A stretch of 64,000 bases of DNA from Crossaster papposus (GCA_037893245.1 JBAIAA010000008.1:3730001-3794000), one strand, 5' to 3'; numbered from the stretch's first letter, positions 1-9,618 are shown. Numbers and translations are program-made. The notes: generated by a model from the sequence alone, not told the origin.

Positions 1-1197
1 GAATGTAAGAGTCTTCTTAAGCTCGCCGCAAAGAAACTGAAAGGCCATGATCGCAGGTTGTTTGTGGCTGAGGTGGCTGAAACACTCTGCTATGGCAGCC
101 CCCGTCTCACTGAAACTGAGTTTGGTTTTGGTCGTCATACCGTAGAACTGGGTATGCATGAAAAATGCACAGGGATGATCTGTTACGGAAACTATGCTTC
201 ATCCGGGAAGCGAAAGAGTGAAGATGTCTCGCCACAATTGGCAGAGGATATTCGCTGCCTTGTAGAACCGGAAAGTCAGGCAGACCCTCAGCTACGCAAT
301 ACGTTTGCCTATACACGGGTGACAGCAAAAAGTGTACGGCAGAAACTGATAGAAGAAAAAAACTGGGATAACGATTCCCTTCCTCAAGTGCGCACTATCA
401 ATAATATCTTGAATCGTTTGGGATACAAGCTGCGTAAGGTTGAAAAAACAAAGCCTGAAAAAAAATTCCGGAAACCGATGCCATCTTTGCCAATATCCGC
501 AGAGTCAGGGAAGAGGCCGACCAAAGAAAAAATGTCTTACAACTCAGCATAGACTGCAAAGCAACGGTCAATCTCGGAGATTTTTCTCGGGGTGGAAAAG
601 ATAGAGGTTCCTCAGCCGTCAAGGCGCTGGATCATGATATGGCGAAAAAAGACAAAATGATTCCTTTTGGTATTCTGAATCTGGACAATGACCAACTCAG
701 CGTATTTTACGGGGTCTCTTATAAAACCAGTGACTTTATCTGTGATGCTCTGGAGCAGTGGTGGTCGGGCATTAAAGAAATGCTATCAGCATATAGATGA
801 GCTGGTTATCTACGCGGACAACGGCCCAGAAAACAACAGCCATAGAACCCAGTTTCTTTTCAGAATGGTCATGTTTGCTCAGGCAACAGGGTTAAAAATT
901 CACCTTGTTTACTACCCTCCTTATCACAGCAAGTACAATCCCATTGAAAGGTCTTGGGCATTTCTGGAGGATCACTGGGGTGGAGCTTTATTGAATACAG
1001 CAACAGCGGTTATTGAGTGGACAAAAAGCATGACGTGGAGATGCATCAGTCCTATTGTTGCACTATTGGATAGAACCTATGAAAAGGGTGTAAAGCTCTG
1101 TAAACCTGGGTTAGCAAAAATTAATCCTTATATTCTGCGTAACCCAGAGCTGAAAAAATGGAACGTTATGATCGTTCCAAAACTGGTAACTTCTTAA
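1..1197 (+). pseudogene. ISAzo13-family transposase, frameshifted
   Basis: The reading frame is open at base 1 and encodes the N-terminal helix-turn-helix half, closing at 552. The DDE half continues in the -1 frame. Reading through the A8 run at 458-465 and slipping back one base gives the family motifs DCKATVNLGDFSRGGK, then IYADNGPENN and PPYHSKYNPIERSW. The same A8 run and the same -1 offset occur in the other copy, so this first shift may be programmed. This copy has a further single-base insertion near 781 (aaagaaatgctatc against aaagaaagctatc in the other copy), which splits the DDE domain and probably kills it. Family assignment rests on the ISAzo13/Rhodopirellula-type motifs. Confidence 0.8.
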
Positions 1198-1205
1198 TTG
1201 CTGCT
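1..1205 (+). mobile_element. ISf copy 1 (ISAzo13 family), left end outside window
   Basis: This is the right-hand part of an ISAzo13-family element. It matches the second copy at 40220-42752 almost base for base up to the shared end ...ttaattgctgct, after which the two copies diverge, so 1205 is taken as the right border. The left border lies before the window. The border falls 3 bases before the stop codon of the convergent sthA gene, so the original sequence beyond sthA has been displaced. Confidence 0.8.
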
Positions 1206-1208
1206 GCC

Positions 1209-2603
1209 CTAAAACAAACGATTCAACCCATCCAGAGCCGCTACACGGTAAGCTTCAGCCATCGTCGGGTAGTTAAACGTAGTATTCAGGAAGTAACGCA
1301 GCGTATTCCCCTCTCCCTTCTGCGACATCACTGCTTGACCGATATGCACAATTTCTGATGCTTGGTCACCAAAACAATGAATGCCTAACACTTCCAGTGT
1401 TTCCCGATGGAACAGAATTTTTAGCATTCCCACGACTTCACCAGTGATCTGCGCGCGCGCCAAACGGGAGAAAAACGCTTTACCGACTTCGTAAGGGACC
1501 GCCTGCGCGGTCAGCTCCTCTTCTGTGCACCCTAGTGAGCTAATTTCCGGAATCGTGTAAATACCGGTGGGAACTTCATCAACAAAACAGCGACGGGTAT
1601 CACCGGCTAAATCACTGACGGCTGAACGCCCCTGATCATAAGCGGCGCTGGCCAGACTGGGCCAACCAATGACATCACCCGCTGCATAAATATGGGGCAG
1701 TGTCGTTTGGTAATGCTCGTTCACATCCAGCTGCCCACGACGGTTAGCACTCAAGCCAATGTCTTCAAGCCCCATATCCTGGGTATTGCCGGTACGGCCA
1801 TTGGCCCATAACAATAAGTCTGCTTTTAGTTTTTTACCGGATTTCAGGTGCAATACCACACCATCATCCACCGGTTCTACTTTTTGATACTCTTCATTGT
1901 GGCGAACAATCACATTCATTTTACGCAGCTGATAACCCATGGCATCGGAGATTTCCTTATCCAGAAACGACAGCAAACGGTCACGGGTATCGACCAAGTC
2001 CACCAGCACACCCAAGCCTGAGAAAATAGACGCATACTCAGAACCAATCACCCCGGCACCGTAAATAATCATCCGTTTTGGCGTGTGTGACAGCGTAAGA
2101 ATGGTGTCACTGTCATAAACGTGTAGATGATCAAAATCCACATCATCCGGTTGAAAAGGGCGAGAGCCCGTAGCAATCATAATATTAGCAGCGTGCAAAT
2201 GCTCAACATTGCCGTTGTTCTCTTGCACCTCAACGGTATTCTCATCAACAAACCGGCCTTTGCCAAAAAACAGGTCGATGCGATTTCGGGCATAATACAT
2301 GGTGCGCGACTGCACCTGCTTTTGAATCACATTTTCTGCCCGCTTAAGCACTTTTGGAAAACTGAACCAGCGTGGCTCACCAATCTCCCGAAACATGGGG
2401 TTGGTGTTAAAATCCATGATTTGCTTAACAGAGTGACGCAGTGCTTTTGATGGAATCGTTCCCTGATGGGTACAACTGCCGCCAACAAAAGTAAATTGCT
2501 CTACCACAGCAACACGCTTACCCAGTTTGACGGCATTCATGGCCGCCCCTTCACCAGCCGGCCCCGACCCCAACACAATCAGGTCATATTCACTTACAGC
2601 CAT
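1209..2603 (-). CDS. sthA: Soluble pyridine nucleotide transhydrogenase
   Basis: A 464-residue cytoplasmic flavoprotein that moves reducing equivalents between NADPH and NAD+. The N-terminal FAD fold shows [13 protein letters not shown] (about residues 13-25). The segment [17 protein letters not shown] has Cys44, but Thr49 stands where dihydrolipoamide dehydrogenases have the second redox cysteine; this marks SthA rather than Lpd or glutathione reductase. A second dinucleotide fold ([17 protein letters not shown]) and the FAD-binding [20 protein letters not shown] follow. Length is normal for the family (464-466). Its 3' end abuts the right end of ISf copy 1. Upstream lies the 3' tail of a group II intron, so the promoter may also be changed; only about 50 bases separate the start from intron sequence. 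Confidence 0.96.
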   Translation of the reverse strand: MAVSEYDLIVLGSGPAGEGAAMNAVKLGKRVAVVEQFTFVGGSCTHQGTIPSKALRHSVKQIMDFNTNPMFREIGEPRWFSFPKVLKRAENVIQKQVQSRTMYYARNRIDLFFGKGRFVDENTVEVQENNGNVEHLHAANIMIATGSRPFQPDDVDFDHLHVYDSDTILTLSHTPKRMIIYGAGVIGSEYASIFSGLGVLVDLVDTRDRLLSFLDKEISDAMGYQLRKMNVIVRHNEEYQKVEPVDDGVVLHLKSGKKLKADLLLWANGRTGNTQDMGLEDIGLSANRRGQLDVNEHYQTTLPHIYAAGDVIGWPSLASAAYDQGRSAVSDLAGDTRRCFVDEVPTGIYTIPEISSLGCTEEELTAQAVPYEVGKAFFSRLARAQITGEVVGMLKILFHRETLEVLGIHCFGDQASEIVHIGQAVMSQKGEGNTLRYFLNTTFNYPTMAEAYRVAALDGLNRLF

Positions 2604-2661
2604 GCTGTGGTTCCTCTTACAGCTCGTTATTATTACCGGTTACGCGTCATCGGTCACAGTA

Positions 2662-2725
2662 GGAATGCCGGTCGCCCGGCACCCCCTGCGCAGATCCGTA
2701 CGTGCACTACTAATGCATACGGCTC
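2662..2725 (-). ncRNA. Group II intron domain V and VI hairpins
   Basis: On the minus strand, 2725 down to 2693 reads GAGCCGTATGCA, loop TTAGTAG, then TGCACGTACGGATC. This is the conserved domain V stem with its AGC triad, but the usual GAAA-type tetraloop is replaced by a larger loop. It is followed by a GC-rich hairpin with GCGA loop (GGTGCCGG/CCGGCATTCC, about 2685-2662) that fits domain VI. Both sit just after the RT stop, as in bacterial introns. Confidence 0.7.
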
Positions 2726-3337
2726 CTACCTCGAGTATTTGACGTCAAACCGCTGCTCTGGCCATGGGTGAAGCACTTTTACGTCAGGCAACACAGTATT
2801 TACAAAAGCTCCAAACTTCTTCCAGTTCAGTCTACTTCTTTGGCTGCGTCTCCTTAGCGCTTTGTACCAAATCTTCTGCACTTCAGTCCTGAAAGCATTT
2901 ACCCTTCGACTATTACCCGGTACCGAGAAGTAGTTCATATGCCCTTGAATGACACGTTTCAACCACTCCAACTGTTCCGGCACAGCATCGTGCCTGTGTT
3001 TTAGAAGATAGGATTTAATGTCTTGCAGCGTTGCCCTCACTCTCTTCTTACTGGTTTCTCTGACGACCGTGAAGCGTCCACTGACTCGGGTTACACTACA
3101 GAAGTGTGTGAAACCAAGAAACTCAAAGGTCTCTGGCTTTCCTCCTCCTGATTTCTTTAGCTCACTCTTGGCAAATCGTCCAAAACGAATAAGACGGGTT
3201 TTATTCTCATGCAGAGAAAGCCCGAACCGTTTTAGCCTATTGCCGAGTTCATAAAGAAAGGTCTGTGCATCCCCTTCACACTGGAAGCCCAACACACTAT
3301 CGTCGGCGTAGCGCACAACAATAACCTTGCCCTGCGC
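2726..3337 (-). pseudogene. ltrA: Group II intron reverse transcriptase/maturase, C-terminal part
   Basis: About 200 residues remain. The catalytic motif RYADDSVLG lies near the truncated start, followed by the thumb and the maturase X region (KRVIQGHMNYFSVPGNSRRV, IWYKALRRRS). The fingers and the first part of the palm are missing because ISb copy 1 begins at 3338, right behind VIVVRYADD. It cannot encode an active RT. It differs in sequence from the RT remnant at 13337-14099, so two different introns once lived here. Confidence 0.85.
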
Positions 3338-4439
3338 GGCGTTGTTGAATAAATAAAGCTCAGCCTGATCGAGCCTGTATCCAGGCCTTTTTCAGCTAGC
3401 TTTAACTGATATCGGCATCCCTAAACCGGTCATCCTGTTCAACACGCGAACGGAAACCTCTGCCTCCGTTTTTTGCTGAGGTAGTTCACGTGCTTTCATC
3501 TTTGAGCCGATAATGGTTTTATAGCGAAGCATAGCCAATTCAACCAAGGCTCTCAGGCCGTATCCGGTTAGCCCTTGCCACGCCATGCGACCTCGCGCTT
3601 TTATGAGGGCTACTGCCTCGTTTCGTGTATTGTGCTGACTACTGTCAGGCACAGCATTTTTAGGTGGTGGAATCACGATTTTAGCAGCAGCTTGCTTCTG
3701 TTTAATTTGCTGATAAACCTTGTCGCTATCATAGGCTCCATCGGCCATGAAAACCTCAAATCCATCAACTTGATCCAGCAGATTAGGCAAAACTGAAGTA
3801 TCACCTATCTCTTTTCCGGTAAGGTCACTTGCAACGACATGATGATTTTTATCGATGGCTAAATGCAGTTTTCGCCAAGTACGTTTAGGCTTCGTACCGT
3901 GTTTTTCCTGATTCCATTCATCCTTGCCATAAACCTTCAATCCTGTGCTATCTACCAGAAAGTGAGAACCAGGCTCACAGGTATCGATGAGCTTTTGCAA
4001 TGATAAATTGATGCTTCGCTTACTGAGAGTGCTGTAATCAGGGACTTTAAGCTGTAACCCCATGAGCTTAACCAGAGATCTAGCAAAACCTTCAGTCTGC
4101 CTTAGCGGTAAGCTAAAAACCTGCCTGAGCATAAGGCAGGTCTCAATCGCCAGATCCGAGTATTGTGTCGGCGCACCTCGTTTTTGGATGGGCGCTGGCG
4201 TCCAGATAGTGATAGCTTCATCCGTAAACCAGACGGTACTATCACCTCTTTTTCGCAGTGCGTTATTATAATCAGACCAATTCGTCACTTTATAAGTCGA
4301 TTTTTTGATCTTATGGCGACGAGCTTCGTTGTGTTTGTAAGGCATAGCGAGATGATGTCTGCAAAAAAAGGACATTAGGATACGCACCTTAGCCACTTAT
4401 CGTCAATCAGGGCTATCCGGTGATTTATTCAACAACGCC
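3338..4439 (-). mobile_element. ISb copy 1 (IS5 family, IS903-like)
   Basis: A complete 1102-bp element with ends GGCGTTGTTG...CAACAACGCC, resembling the IS903 terminal repeat. The 9-bp flanks (gccctgcgc left, ccctctctc right) do not match, so there is no target duplication. The left neighbour is a truncated intron RT and the right neighbour a truncated IS66 transposase: each flank is itself a cut element, which points to recombination or adjacent deletion after insertion. Confidence 0.92.
3392..4396 (-). CDS. ISb transposase (IS5 family)
   Basis: A 334-codon DDE transposase. The first Asp is in FLVDSTGLKVYG and the second in FMADGAYDSDKVY. The C-terminal GYGLRALVELAMLRYK gives the exact Y-(2)-R-(3)-E-(6)-K signature of the IS4/IS5 superfamily. 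The longest frame begins at a GTG; the internal ATG that starts MPYKHNEARRHK (codon 18) is an equally likely start. The frame is intact and may be active. This copy has DSTVWF where most others have DITVWF. Confidence 0.93.
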   Translation of the reverse strand: MAKVRILMSFFCRHHLAMPYKHNEARRHKIKKSTYKVTNWSDYNNALRKRGDSTVWFTDEAITIWTPAPIQKRGAPTQYSDLAIETCLMLRQVFSLPLRQTEGFARSLVKLMGLQLKVPDYSTLSKRSINLSLQKLIDTCEPGSHFLVDSTGLKVYGKDEWNQEKHGTKPKRTWRKLHLAIDKNHHVVASDLTGKEIGDTSVLPNLLDQVDGFEVFMADGAYDSDKVYQQIKQKQAAAKIVIPPPKNAVPDSSQHNTRNEAVALIKARGRMAWQGLTGYGLRALVELAMLRYKTIIGSKMKARELPQQKTEAEVSVRVLNRMTGLGMPISVKAS

Positions 4440-4842
4440 CCCTCTCTCTATATTTGATGACTTTCTCATCATTCAATGCAATACCGCACAATTTACAGTC
4501 ATTGACCTTGTGGTACTGCGTGTGATCAGGCTCCTCAGTAGCACGTAGGCAATGGCCTTTGTGTTTTTTCTGACCTCCAGCCTTTAGGCCAGAAGACTGC
4601 CTTAAGCTTTGAGGGTTAGGGGAGTCAGATTCATCGTTATCATTGGCATTCGGTTTTTGGTAGCCATCTGATGAGGGAGGCTTGCTACTGTTGCTACTGT
4701 TGCTACTGTTGCTACTGTTCTTTGAAACCTTTTCTTCCAGATCACGACAGCGCTCTTCTAATACCACAAGCTGAGATTGGAGGTGGTTGATAGCCCCCAA
4801 TAGCAAAGCGATGGTCTGAGTGTCTGGAGATGGCATAGTCAC
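4440..4842 (-). pseudogene. tnpC: IS66-family transposase TnpC, N-terminal fragment
   Basis: About 134 residues remain. There is an N-terminal coiled-coil-like stretch (LQSQLVVLEERCRDLEEKV), then the Asn/Ser linker and KPPSSDG motif typical of IS66 TnpC, a basic region, and the start of a zinc-binding motif (CKLCGIAL). The linker is encoded by a 9-bp tandem repeat (four units, 4682-4717). The catalytic DDE domain is missing because ISb copy 1 interrupts the gene; the last few residues of the open frame come from ISb. Confidence 0.85.
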
Positions 4843-4935
4843 TAAAATACAGGCCGCTCAATCTATCTGAATACTCAAAGTATTGATTAAAATCGGGAAA
4901 AATCAAGTCTCAGTTGAGAGGGGCTGAACAGTTAC
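4440..4935 (-). mobile_element. IS66-family fragment (single-ORF, ISBst12-like)
   Basis: The segment begins, on the minus strand, with GTAACTGTTCAGCCCC at 4935, which looks like an IS66 terminal repeat. It goes straight into a tnpC-like gene with no tnpA or tnpB before it, the layout of the ISBst12 group. It is cut at 4439 by ISb copy 1. Confidence 0.65.
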
Positions 4936-5017
4936 AAGGTAAAGAAAGAGTTTTTCTATGCATATGTCTTATGCGCTATGTATCAGAGCATTGTATTATA
5001 ATACGTTTAATCATATC

Positions 5018-6134
5018 TAGAACTTACGCATTGACAGACATCCAAAAAAATTGCTAGATCAGCAAAAAAACAGTGGATGTCGTCGTGCGTAGAAAAATAA
5101 CAAAACCAACAACAGCCAAGTGCGACCTCCCGAAGTATACGGGGTTTCTACTCTGTGAACCCAAATCAGCCACCTGTACCCGTCTTAGCGAATTGAGTGA
5201 TATATCGCATGACAGTGTTAACCGCTTTCTCCAACGTGAAAACTTTGCTCCTGAAGATCTTTTTCTAGAAGCGTCAGCAAGGCTTATTCTTGAAGGTGGG
5301 ACGCTATCGGTTGATGATACGGTGCTGGATAAACCTTATACCCATTACACGGCTTTAGTCGGTCATTACTACTCAGGAAAGCACCACAAAACCGTCAAGG
5401 GTATTAATCTCATCACGCTTTATTACACGGACATCAAAGGCTACAACTTGCCCGTTAATTTCCGTATTTACAATCCAGCCGATGGCAAAACTAAAAATGA
5501 CTACTTTGTCTATATGCTGAAAGAAGTACTGGCATGGGGACTCGAACCTGCATGTGTTACCGGTGACTCTTGGTATAGCAGTATTGGAAACCTCAAAGCT
5601 GTGAAAAACAATGGTTTGGGTTTTATGTTCGCTGTTAAAAGCAACCGTACTGTCTCTGTGCACAAGGGTAACTACCAACAGGTGCAGAGCCTGGAGATTC
5701 CCGAAGAAGGAAACACTGTATGGCTACGTAACTTTGGTCATGTACGACTCTACCGGACGCGACTCAAAAACGAGCTGCGCCATTACGTTGTTTACACTCC
5801 TCATGTCGGAGCAGATCTATCTCCACGATCTGATTTTGATCAGCTGCACCAACATCATTGGGCGATCGAAGAGTATCACCGGGCATTAAAGCAACTCTGC
5901 AACATCGAGCGTTTTCAGGTGAGAGGGGAGCGACAGGTCCGGAATCATATTTTTGCGGCTATCTTTGGCTATACCTGTCTTCAGGCGATGACAGTATCAG
6001 GGTCACTCAGAAGCGTCTATAGCGTCAGGAAAGACGCCCTCAAAGAAGCTACCTGGGATTTCATAAAAAGCTTCTCCGAGGGGAAGGAATGGTTGAGGCC
6101 ATTTTTTGCCGGACCTGTCAATGCGTAAGTTCTA
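5018..6134 (+). mobile_element. ISa copy A (IS701-like), complete
   Basis: A complete 1117-bp element bounded by TAGAACTTACGCATTGACAG and its inverse. Flanks atatc and cagca differ, so unlike most ISa copies this one has no target duplication. It probably recombined with another copy or suffered a deletion. It removes the 5' part of the broken gene that continues at 6135. The inverted end contains a TTGACA box pointing inwards, a plausible -35 for the transposase. Confidence 0.93.
5073..6128 (+). CDS. ISa transposase (IS701-like DDE)
   Basis: A 351-codon transposase starting at GTG. Acidic motifs are SVDDTVLDKPYTHY (about residues 87-100), TGDSWYSSIGNLKAV and IEEYHRALKQLCNIERF (E-(6)-K), consistent with an RNase H-fold DDE enzyme of the IS4/IS701 superfamily. 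IS701 is my best family call, not a verified one. This copy differs from the consensus at VYMLKEV (for VDMLKEV), VHKGNY (for VQKGNY) and AMTVSG (for AMKVSG), making it one of the more diverged intact copies. Confidence 0.9.
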   Translation: MDVVVRRKITKPTTAKCDLPKYTGFLLCEPKSATCTRLSELSDISHDSVNRFLQRENFAPEDLFLEASARLILEGGTLSVDDTVLDKPYTHYTALVGHYYSGKHHKTVKGINLITLYYTDIKGYNLPVNFRIYNPADGKTKNDYFVYMLKEVLAWGLEPACVTGDSWYSSIGNLKAVKNNGLGFMFAVKSNRTVSVHKGNYQQVQSLEIPEEGNTVWLRNFGHVRLYRTRLKNELRHYVVYTPHVGADLSPRSDFDQLHQHHWAIEEYHRALKQLCNIERFQVRGERQVRNHIFAAIFGYTCLQAMTVSGSLRSVYSVRKDALKEATWDFIKSFSEGKEWLRPFFAGPVNA

Positions 6135-6382
6135 CAGCAGATCAACTAACAGAGATATTTGAACTTTTTGGTAAAAAGCTCGCCAGCTTTCTGGCATTGT
6201 TAGCGGCTGGCGTAGTCAACCCTTTGATGGAGTATATAGTATCCCCTTTTGTTTTAATGGGTTTGATTGCCTGCGATGTTGGTTGTACACAGCGATCACT
6301 GGCCCCTAAAGACAATATAATAGATGACACTCTTGAGAACCTGAGGAAGCTTCAGTGTTTCGATAGTGTATGTGAGCTAATA
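6135..6382 (+). pseudogene. 5' remnant of the unknown gene split by ISa copy B
   Basis: 82 codons of a gene whose start was removed by ISa copy A and which is interrupted at 6382 by ISa copy B. The peptide has a strongly hydrophobic stretch (LASFLALLAAGVVNPLMEYI, then VSPFVLMGLIACDVG), so it is probably membrane-associated. Removing ISa copy B and one TAATA duplicate (7501-7505) joins this frame directly to 7506 (codons for ...CELI then KENDALEG...), so the two pieces were one gene before insertion. No family recognised. Confidence 0.75.
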
Positions 6383-7500
6383 TAGAACTTACGCATTGAC
6401 AGGTCCGGCAAAAAATGGCCTCAACCATTCCTTCCCCTCGGAGAAGCTTTTTATGAAATCCCAGGTAGCTTCTTTGAGGGCGTCTTTCCTGATGCTATAG
6501 ACGCTTCTGAGTGACCCTGATACTTTCATCGCCTGAAGACAGGTATAGCCAAAGATAGCCGCAAAAATATGATTCCGGACCTGTCGCTCCCCTCTCACCT
6601 GAAAACGCTCGATGTTGCAGAGTTGCTTTAATGCCCGGTGATACTCTTCGATCGCCCAATGATGTTGGTGCAGCTGATCAAAATCAGATCGTGGAGATAG
6701 ATCTGCTCCGACATGAGGAGTGTAAACAACGTAATGGCGCAGCTCGTTTTTGAGTCGCGTCCGGTAGAGTCGTACATGACCAAAGTTACGTAGCCATACA
6801 GTTTTTCCTTCTTCGGGAATCTCCAGGCTCTGCACCTGTTGGTAGTTACCCTTTTGCACAGAGACAGTACGGTTGCTTTTAACAGCGAACATAAAACCCA
6901 AACCATTGTTTTTCACAGCTTTGAGGTTTCCAATACTGCTATACCAAGAGTCACCGGTAACACATGCAGGTTCGAGTCCCCATGCCAGTACTTCTTTCAG
7001 CATATCGACAAAGTAGTCATTTTTAGTTTTGCCATCGGCTGGATTGTAAATACGGAAATTAACGGGCAAGTTGTAGCCTTTGATGTCCGTGTAATAAAGC
7101 GTGATGAGATTAATACCCTTGACGGTTTTGTGGTGCTTTCCTGAGTAGTAATGATCGACTAAAGCCGTGTAATGGGTATAAGGTGTTATCCAACACCGTA
7201 TCATCAACCGATAGCGTCCCACCTTCAAGAATAAGCCTTGCTGACGCTTCTAGAAAAAGATCTTCAGGAGCAAAGTTTTCACGTTGGAGAAAGCGGTTAA
7301 CACTGTCATGCGATATATCACTCAATTCGCTAAGACGGGTACAGGTGGCTGATTTGGGTTCACAGAGTAGAAACCCCGTATACTTCGGGAGGTCGCACTT
7401 GGCTGTTGTTGGTTTTGTTATTTTTCTACGCACGACGACATCCACTGTTTTTTTGCTGATCTAGCAATTTTTTTGCATGTCTGTCAATGCGTAAGTTCTA
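6383..7500 (-). mobile_element. ISa copy B, inside an unknown gene
   Basis: A complete element of 1118 bp, inverted, flanked by a perfect 5-bp target duplication TAATA (6378-6382 and 7501-7505). One base longer than other copies because of an insertion in the transposase gene. It splits the gene whose halves are 6135-6382 and 7506-8378. Confidence 0.95.
6389..7445 (-). pseudogene. ISa transposase, frameshifted copy
   Basis: Same protein as the other ISa copies, but a single-base insertion in the codons after SVDDTVLD (near 7185-7195; VLDKPYTHY becomes VLDNTLYPL) breaks the frame into two pieces. Because the other full copies lack it, this is a mutation and not a programmed shift. The copy is immobile unless helped in trans. 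Confidence 0.88.
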
Positions 7501-8378
7501 TAATAAAAGAAAATGATGCGCTTGAAGGTGTTTTGAAAGGTGTTGGTGCTCATCCAACAACGAGAAAAGTGGCGGCAATGTTAAGCACGTTGAATGATGT
7601 TGAAGGGCCGGGCCATAAGCAACATGTTCGTTTTAAACAATGGTTAGATATTGAGCGAGCTGCTATAGGGAAAAATGAAAGTGATAGAAAAAAAGGGCGA
7701 TTGAATTGTTATCGTCTGATGGGGATTAGCCCAGAGGCGGTAAAAGATCCAGAGAATATGATGTTTACCAATGCGATATATCATCTTATTAAGCACCGAC
7801 AGTCAGGTTATTTGGTTGACCTGCTGTTTGCCGGCGTGGATTGGAGTATCAGGGCGGGGCTTTGCTATCTCCTTACCTTCTGGGTCGATGAACTGATGAT
7901 CCTGACAAAATCTCACGCGAGTGTTATACCGGATATGCCAAAATTAATAGAGAGCTGTCGAAAAACGATATCAGAAGGGTTGTCAACGGTTGCTGTCACA
8001 GGAAAGATTGATCGGCTCGATGCGGAGAAGTTAGCAACGACTATTATTAGTGGTATTGGTATTATTCAATTATCTGTTGTTCCTCATTTCAAAACAGTCC
8101 TTTATCAAGTAAGGCTGCGCGTTAAAGCGGGATTAGCGAAGAAAAGAGGCCGAGTGCCAGACATGGGAATCTTTGAATTAAAACCATTAGTGAAGGAAGA
8201 AGGTGTGAGTGCGAAATCGGAAATGGGTAAAACAGTCGGCATTGATGTAAAACCAGAAGTGAAAACGGTAGGAATTGATGTGAAGCCTGATACAAGCTCA
8301 GTCGGTATTAGCTTAAAATCAGAAGATCTGGAAGCTGCTCGCTTCAGCCGCTCAGCTCCAGATATACGGGAATATTAG
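7473..8378 (+). CDS. Protein of unknown function, 3' part of an ISa-disrupted gene
   Basis: The genuine part starts at 7506; codons before it are ISa end sequence and the target duplication. About 290 residues follow. There is a hydrophobic central segment ([32 protein letters not shown]), a basic stretch, and a C-terminal tail with three imperfect copies of a motif like VGIDVKPE ([30 protein letters not shown]; about 8230-8330). The stop overlaps the convergent guaC stop by 4 bases. No domain recognised; the tail repeats suggest an elongated or binding segment. With its 5' end lost to ISa copy A, the gene is probably dead, although a chimeric start in the ISa end could give a truncated product. 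Confidence 0.6.
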   Translation: MHVCQCVSSIIKENDALEGVLKGVGAHPTTRKVAAMLSTLNDVEGPGHKQHVRFKQWLDIERAAIGKNESDRKKGRLNCYRLMGISPEAVKDPENMMFTNAIYHLIKHRQSGYLVDLLFAGVDWSIRAGLCYLLTFWVDELMILTKSHASVIPDMPKLIESCRKTISEGLSTVAVTGKIDRLDAEKLATTIISGIGIIQLSVVPHFKTVLYQVRLRVKAGLAKKRGRVPDMGIFELKPLVKEEGVSAKSEMGKTVGIDVKPEVKTVGIDVKPDTSSVGISLKSEDLEAARFSRSAPDIREY

Positions 8379-9412
8379 TTAAACACCCGGTTCTCCTGCT
8401 CCTGCACTCGAATAAATGTCGTGCGCTTTGTCAGCTCTTTCAGTTTAGCCGCACCAACATACGTACAGGTTGAGCGAACGCCACCAAGCACATCTTGCAC
8501 GGTTTCAACCACTGGGCCGCGGTAAGGTACCTTTACCGTTTTACCTTCGGAGGCCCGGTAGTTAGCAACACCGCCGGCATGTTTACCCATAGCGGTTTCA
8601 GAACTCATGCCGTAAAACAGACGGAATTGTTTACCGTCTTCTTCAACGGTTTGGCCACCAGATTCGTCATGGCCGGCAAACATACCGCCAATCATTACAA
8701 AATCAGCGCCGCCACCAAAGGCTTTGGAGACATCACCCGCACAGGTACAGCCACCATCAGACACTATGTGACCGCTGACACCGTGGGCCGCATCGGCACA
8801 CTCAACGACAGCAGACAGTTGTGGGTAGCCAACGCCGGTTTTCACGCGTGTTGTACAGACAGAACCAGGACCAATGCCCACTTTGACAATGTCAGCACCC
8901 TTTAGGATTAACTCTTCCACCATTTCACCGGTAACGACGTTACCGGCCATGATCACTTTAGAAGGGTGTTGATGACGCACTTTGGCCACGAACTCGACAA
9001 AGTGTTCAGAGTAACCATTAGCAACATCGATGCAAATAAAACGCAGTTTGTCACTGATGGCCAGAATATCATTCAGTTTTGCAAAGTCACGATCGGATGT
9101 ACCACAGCTGACCATGATATGTTCTTCAATGCCTTTGGGTGCATTATCCAGAAACGTTTTCCATTCATCGATCGTGTAGTGTTTATGGATGGCAGTCAGC
9201 ATTTTGTGCTCAGCCAGTGCCAGTGCCATGGGGAAGGTGCCCACAGTGTCCATGTTAGCAGCTACGACAGGAACACCGGTCCATTCGGTATCGGTGTGAA
9301 TAAAGCGGAAGGTGCGTTCGAGGCTCACCTGGGAGCGGCTTTTTAGGGTTGAGCGTTTAGGTTTAAACAGTACATCTTTAAAACCCAGCTTAATATCAGC
9401 TTCAATACGCAT
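8375..9412 (-). CDS. guaC: GMP reductase
   Basis: Converts GMP to IMP with NADPH, a purine salvage enzyme of the cytoplasm and tetrameric in the family. The product of 345 residues follows the enterobacterial GuaC almost throughout: [19 protein letters not shown] at the N-terminus, [23 protein letters not shown] and the catalytic loop [15 protein letters not shown] with Cys186. The start is placed at the ATG giving [11 protein letters not shown] because family members begin there; a GTG five codons upstream (9425-9427) is also open. It converges on the broken unknown gene with a 4-base overlap of stops. Confidence 0.96.
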   Translation of the reverse strand: MRIEADIKLGFKDVLFKPKRSTLKSRSQVSLERTFRFIHTDTEWTGVPVVAANMDTVGTFPMALALAEHKMLTAIHKHYTIDEWKTFLDNAPKGIEEHIMVSCGTSDRDFAKLNDILAISDKLRFICIDVANGYSEHFVEFVAKVRHQHPSKVIMAGNVVTGEMVEELILKGADIVKVGIGPGSVCTTRVKTGVGYPQLSAVVECADAAHGVSGHIVSDGGCTCAGDVSKAFGGGADFVMIGGMFAGHDESGGQTVEEDGKQFRLFYGMSSETAMGKHAGGVANYRASEGKTVKVPYRGPVVETVQDVLGGVRSTCTYVGAAKLKELTKRTTFIRVQEQENRVFN

Positions 9413-9618
9413 AACGTTCTCATACACTCTTTAAAGCGTTTATCGTTACCCTACACGCGCGCAACCACAAACGTTCCTGCTAAATAGAAGGGATGTAATG
9501 TGGTTTGTGTGTATGGCAGTTCGTGCACAAGCAGCAGGCTCGAAAGGGAGAAATAAAGCCTGAAAACGCTTGTCAGATATCTGAACAAAGCGATTGATCC
9601 TTAATACTGGCTGAGTAT

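Larger units (their letters stand above)
2653..3337 (-). mobile_element. Group II intron, 3' fragment
   Basis: Read on the minus strand, this holds the C-terminal half of an intron-encoded reverse transcriptase, followed by domain V- and domain VI-like hairpins (2662-2725). The intron's 5' part has been removed by ISb copy 1 at 3338. The exact 3' splice site cannot be fixed from sequence alone; the left border is an estimate. Confidence 0.75.

Noticed and set aside
1158-1358. 66-codon plus-strand frame across the ISf end into sthA
   Set aside because: Chimera of transposon end and antisense sthA.
4682-4717. Four 9-bp tandem units, briefly considered as a regulatory or CRISPR-like repeat
   Set aside because: They are in frame inside the IS66 TnpC gene and encode the Asn/Ser-rich linker typical of that family; no spacers.
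5373-5678. Antisense 101-codon frame inside every ISa copy (also 11779-12084, 39417-39722 and others)
   Set aside because: It lies wholly within the transposase gene on the opposite strand, has no ribosome-binding site and repeats only because the element repeats.
6389-7445. Frameshift in ISa copy B considered as programmed
   Set aside because: All other full ISa copies encode the protein in a single frame; the extra base is private to this copy.
8495-8905. Plus-strand frames opposite guaC (8495-8905, 8966-9346)
   Set aside because: Shadows of guaC codon structure; guaC itself is conserved end to end.
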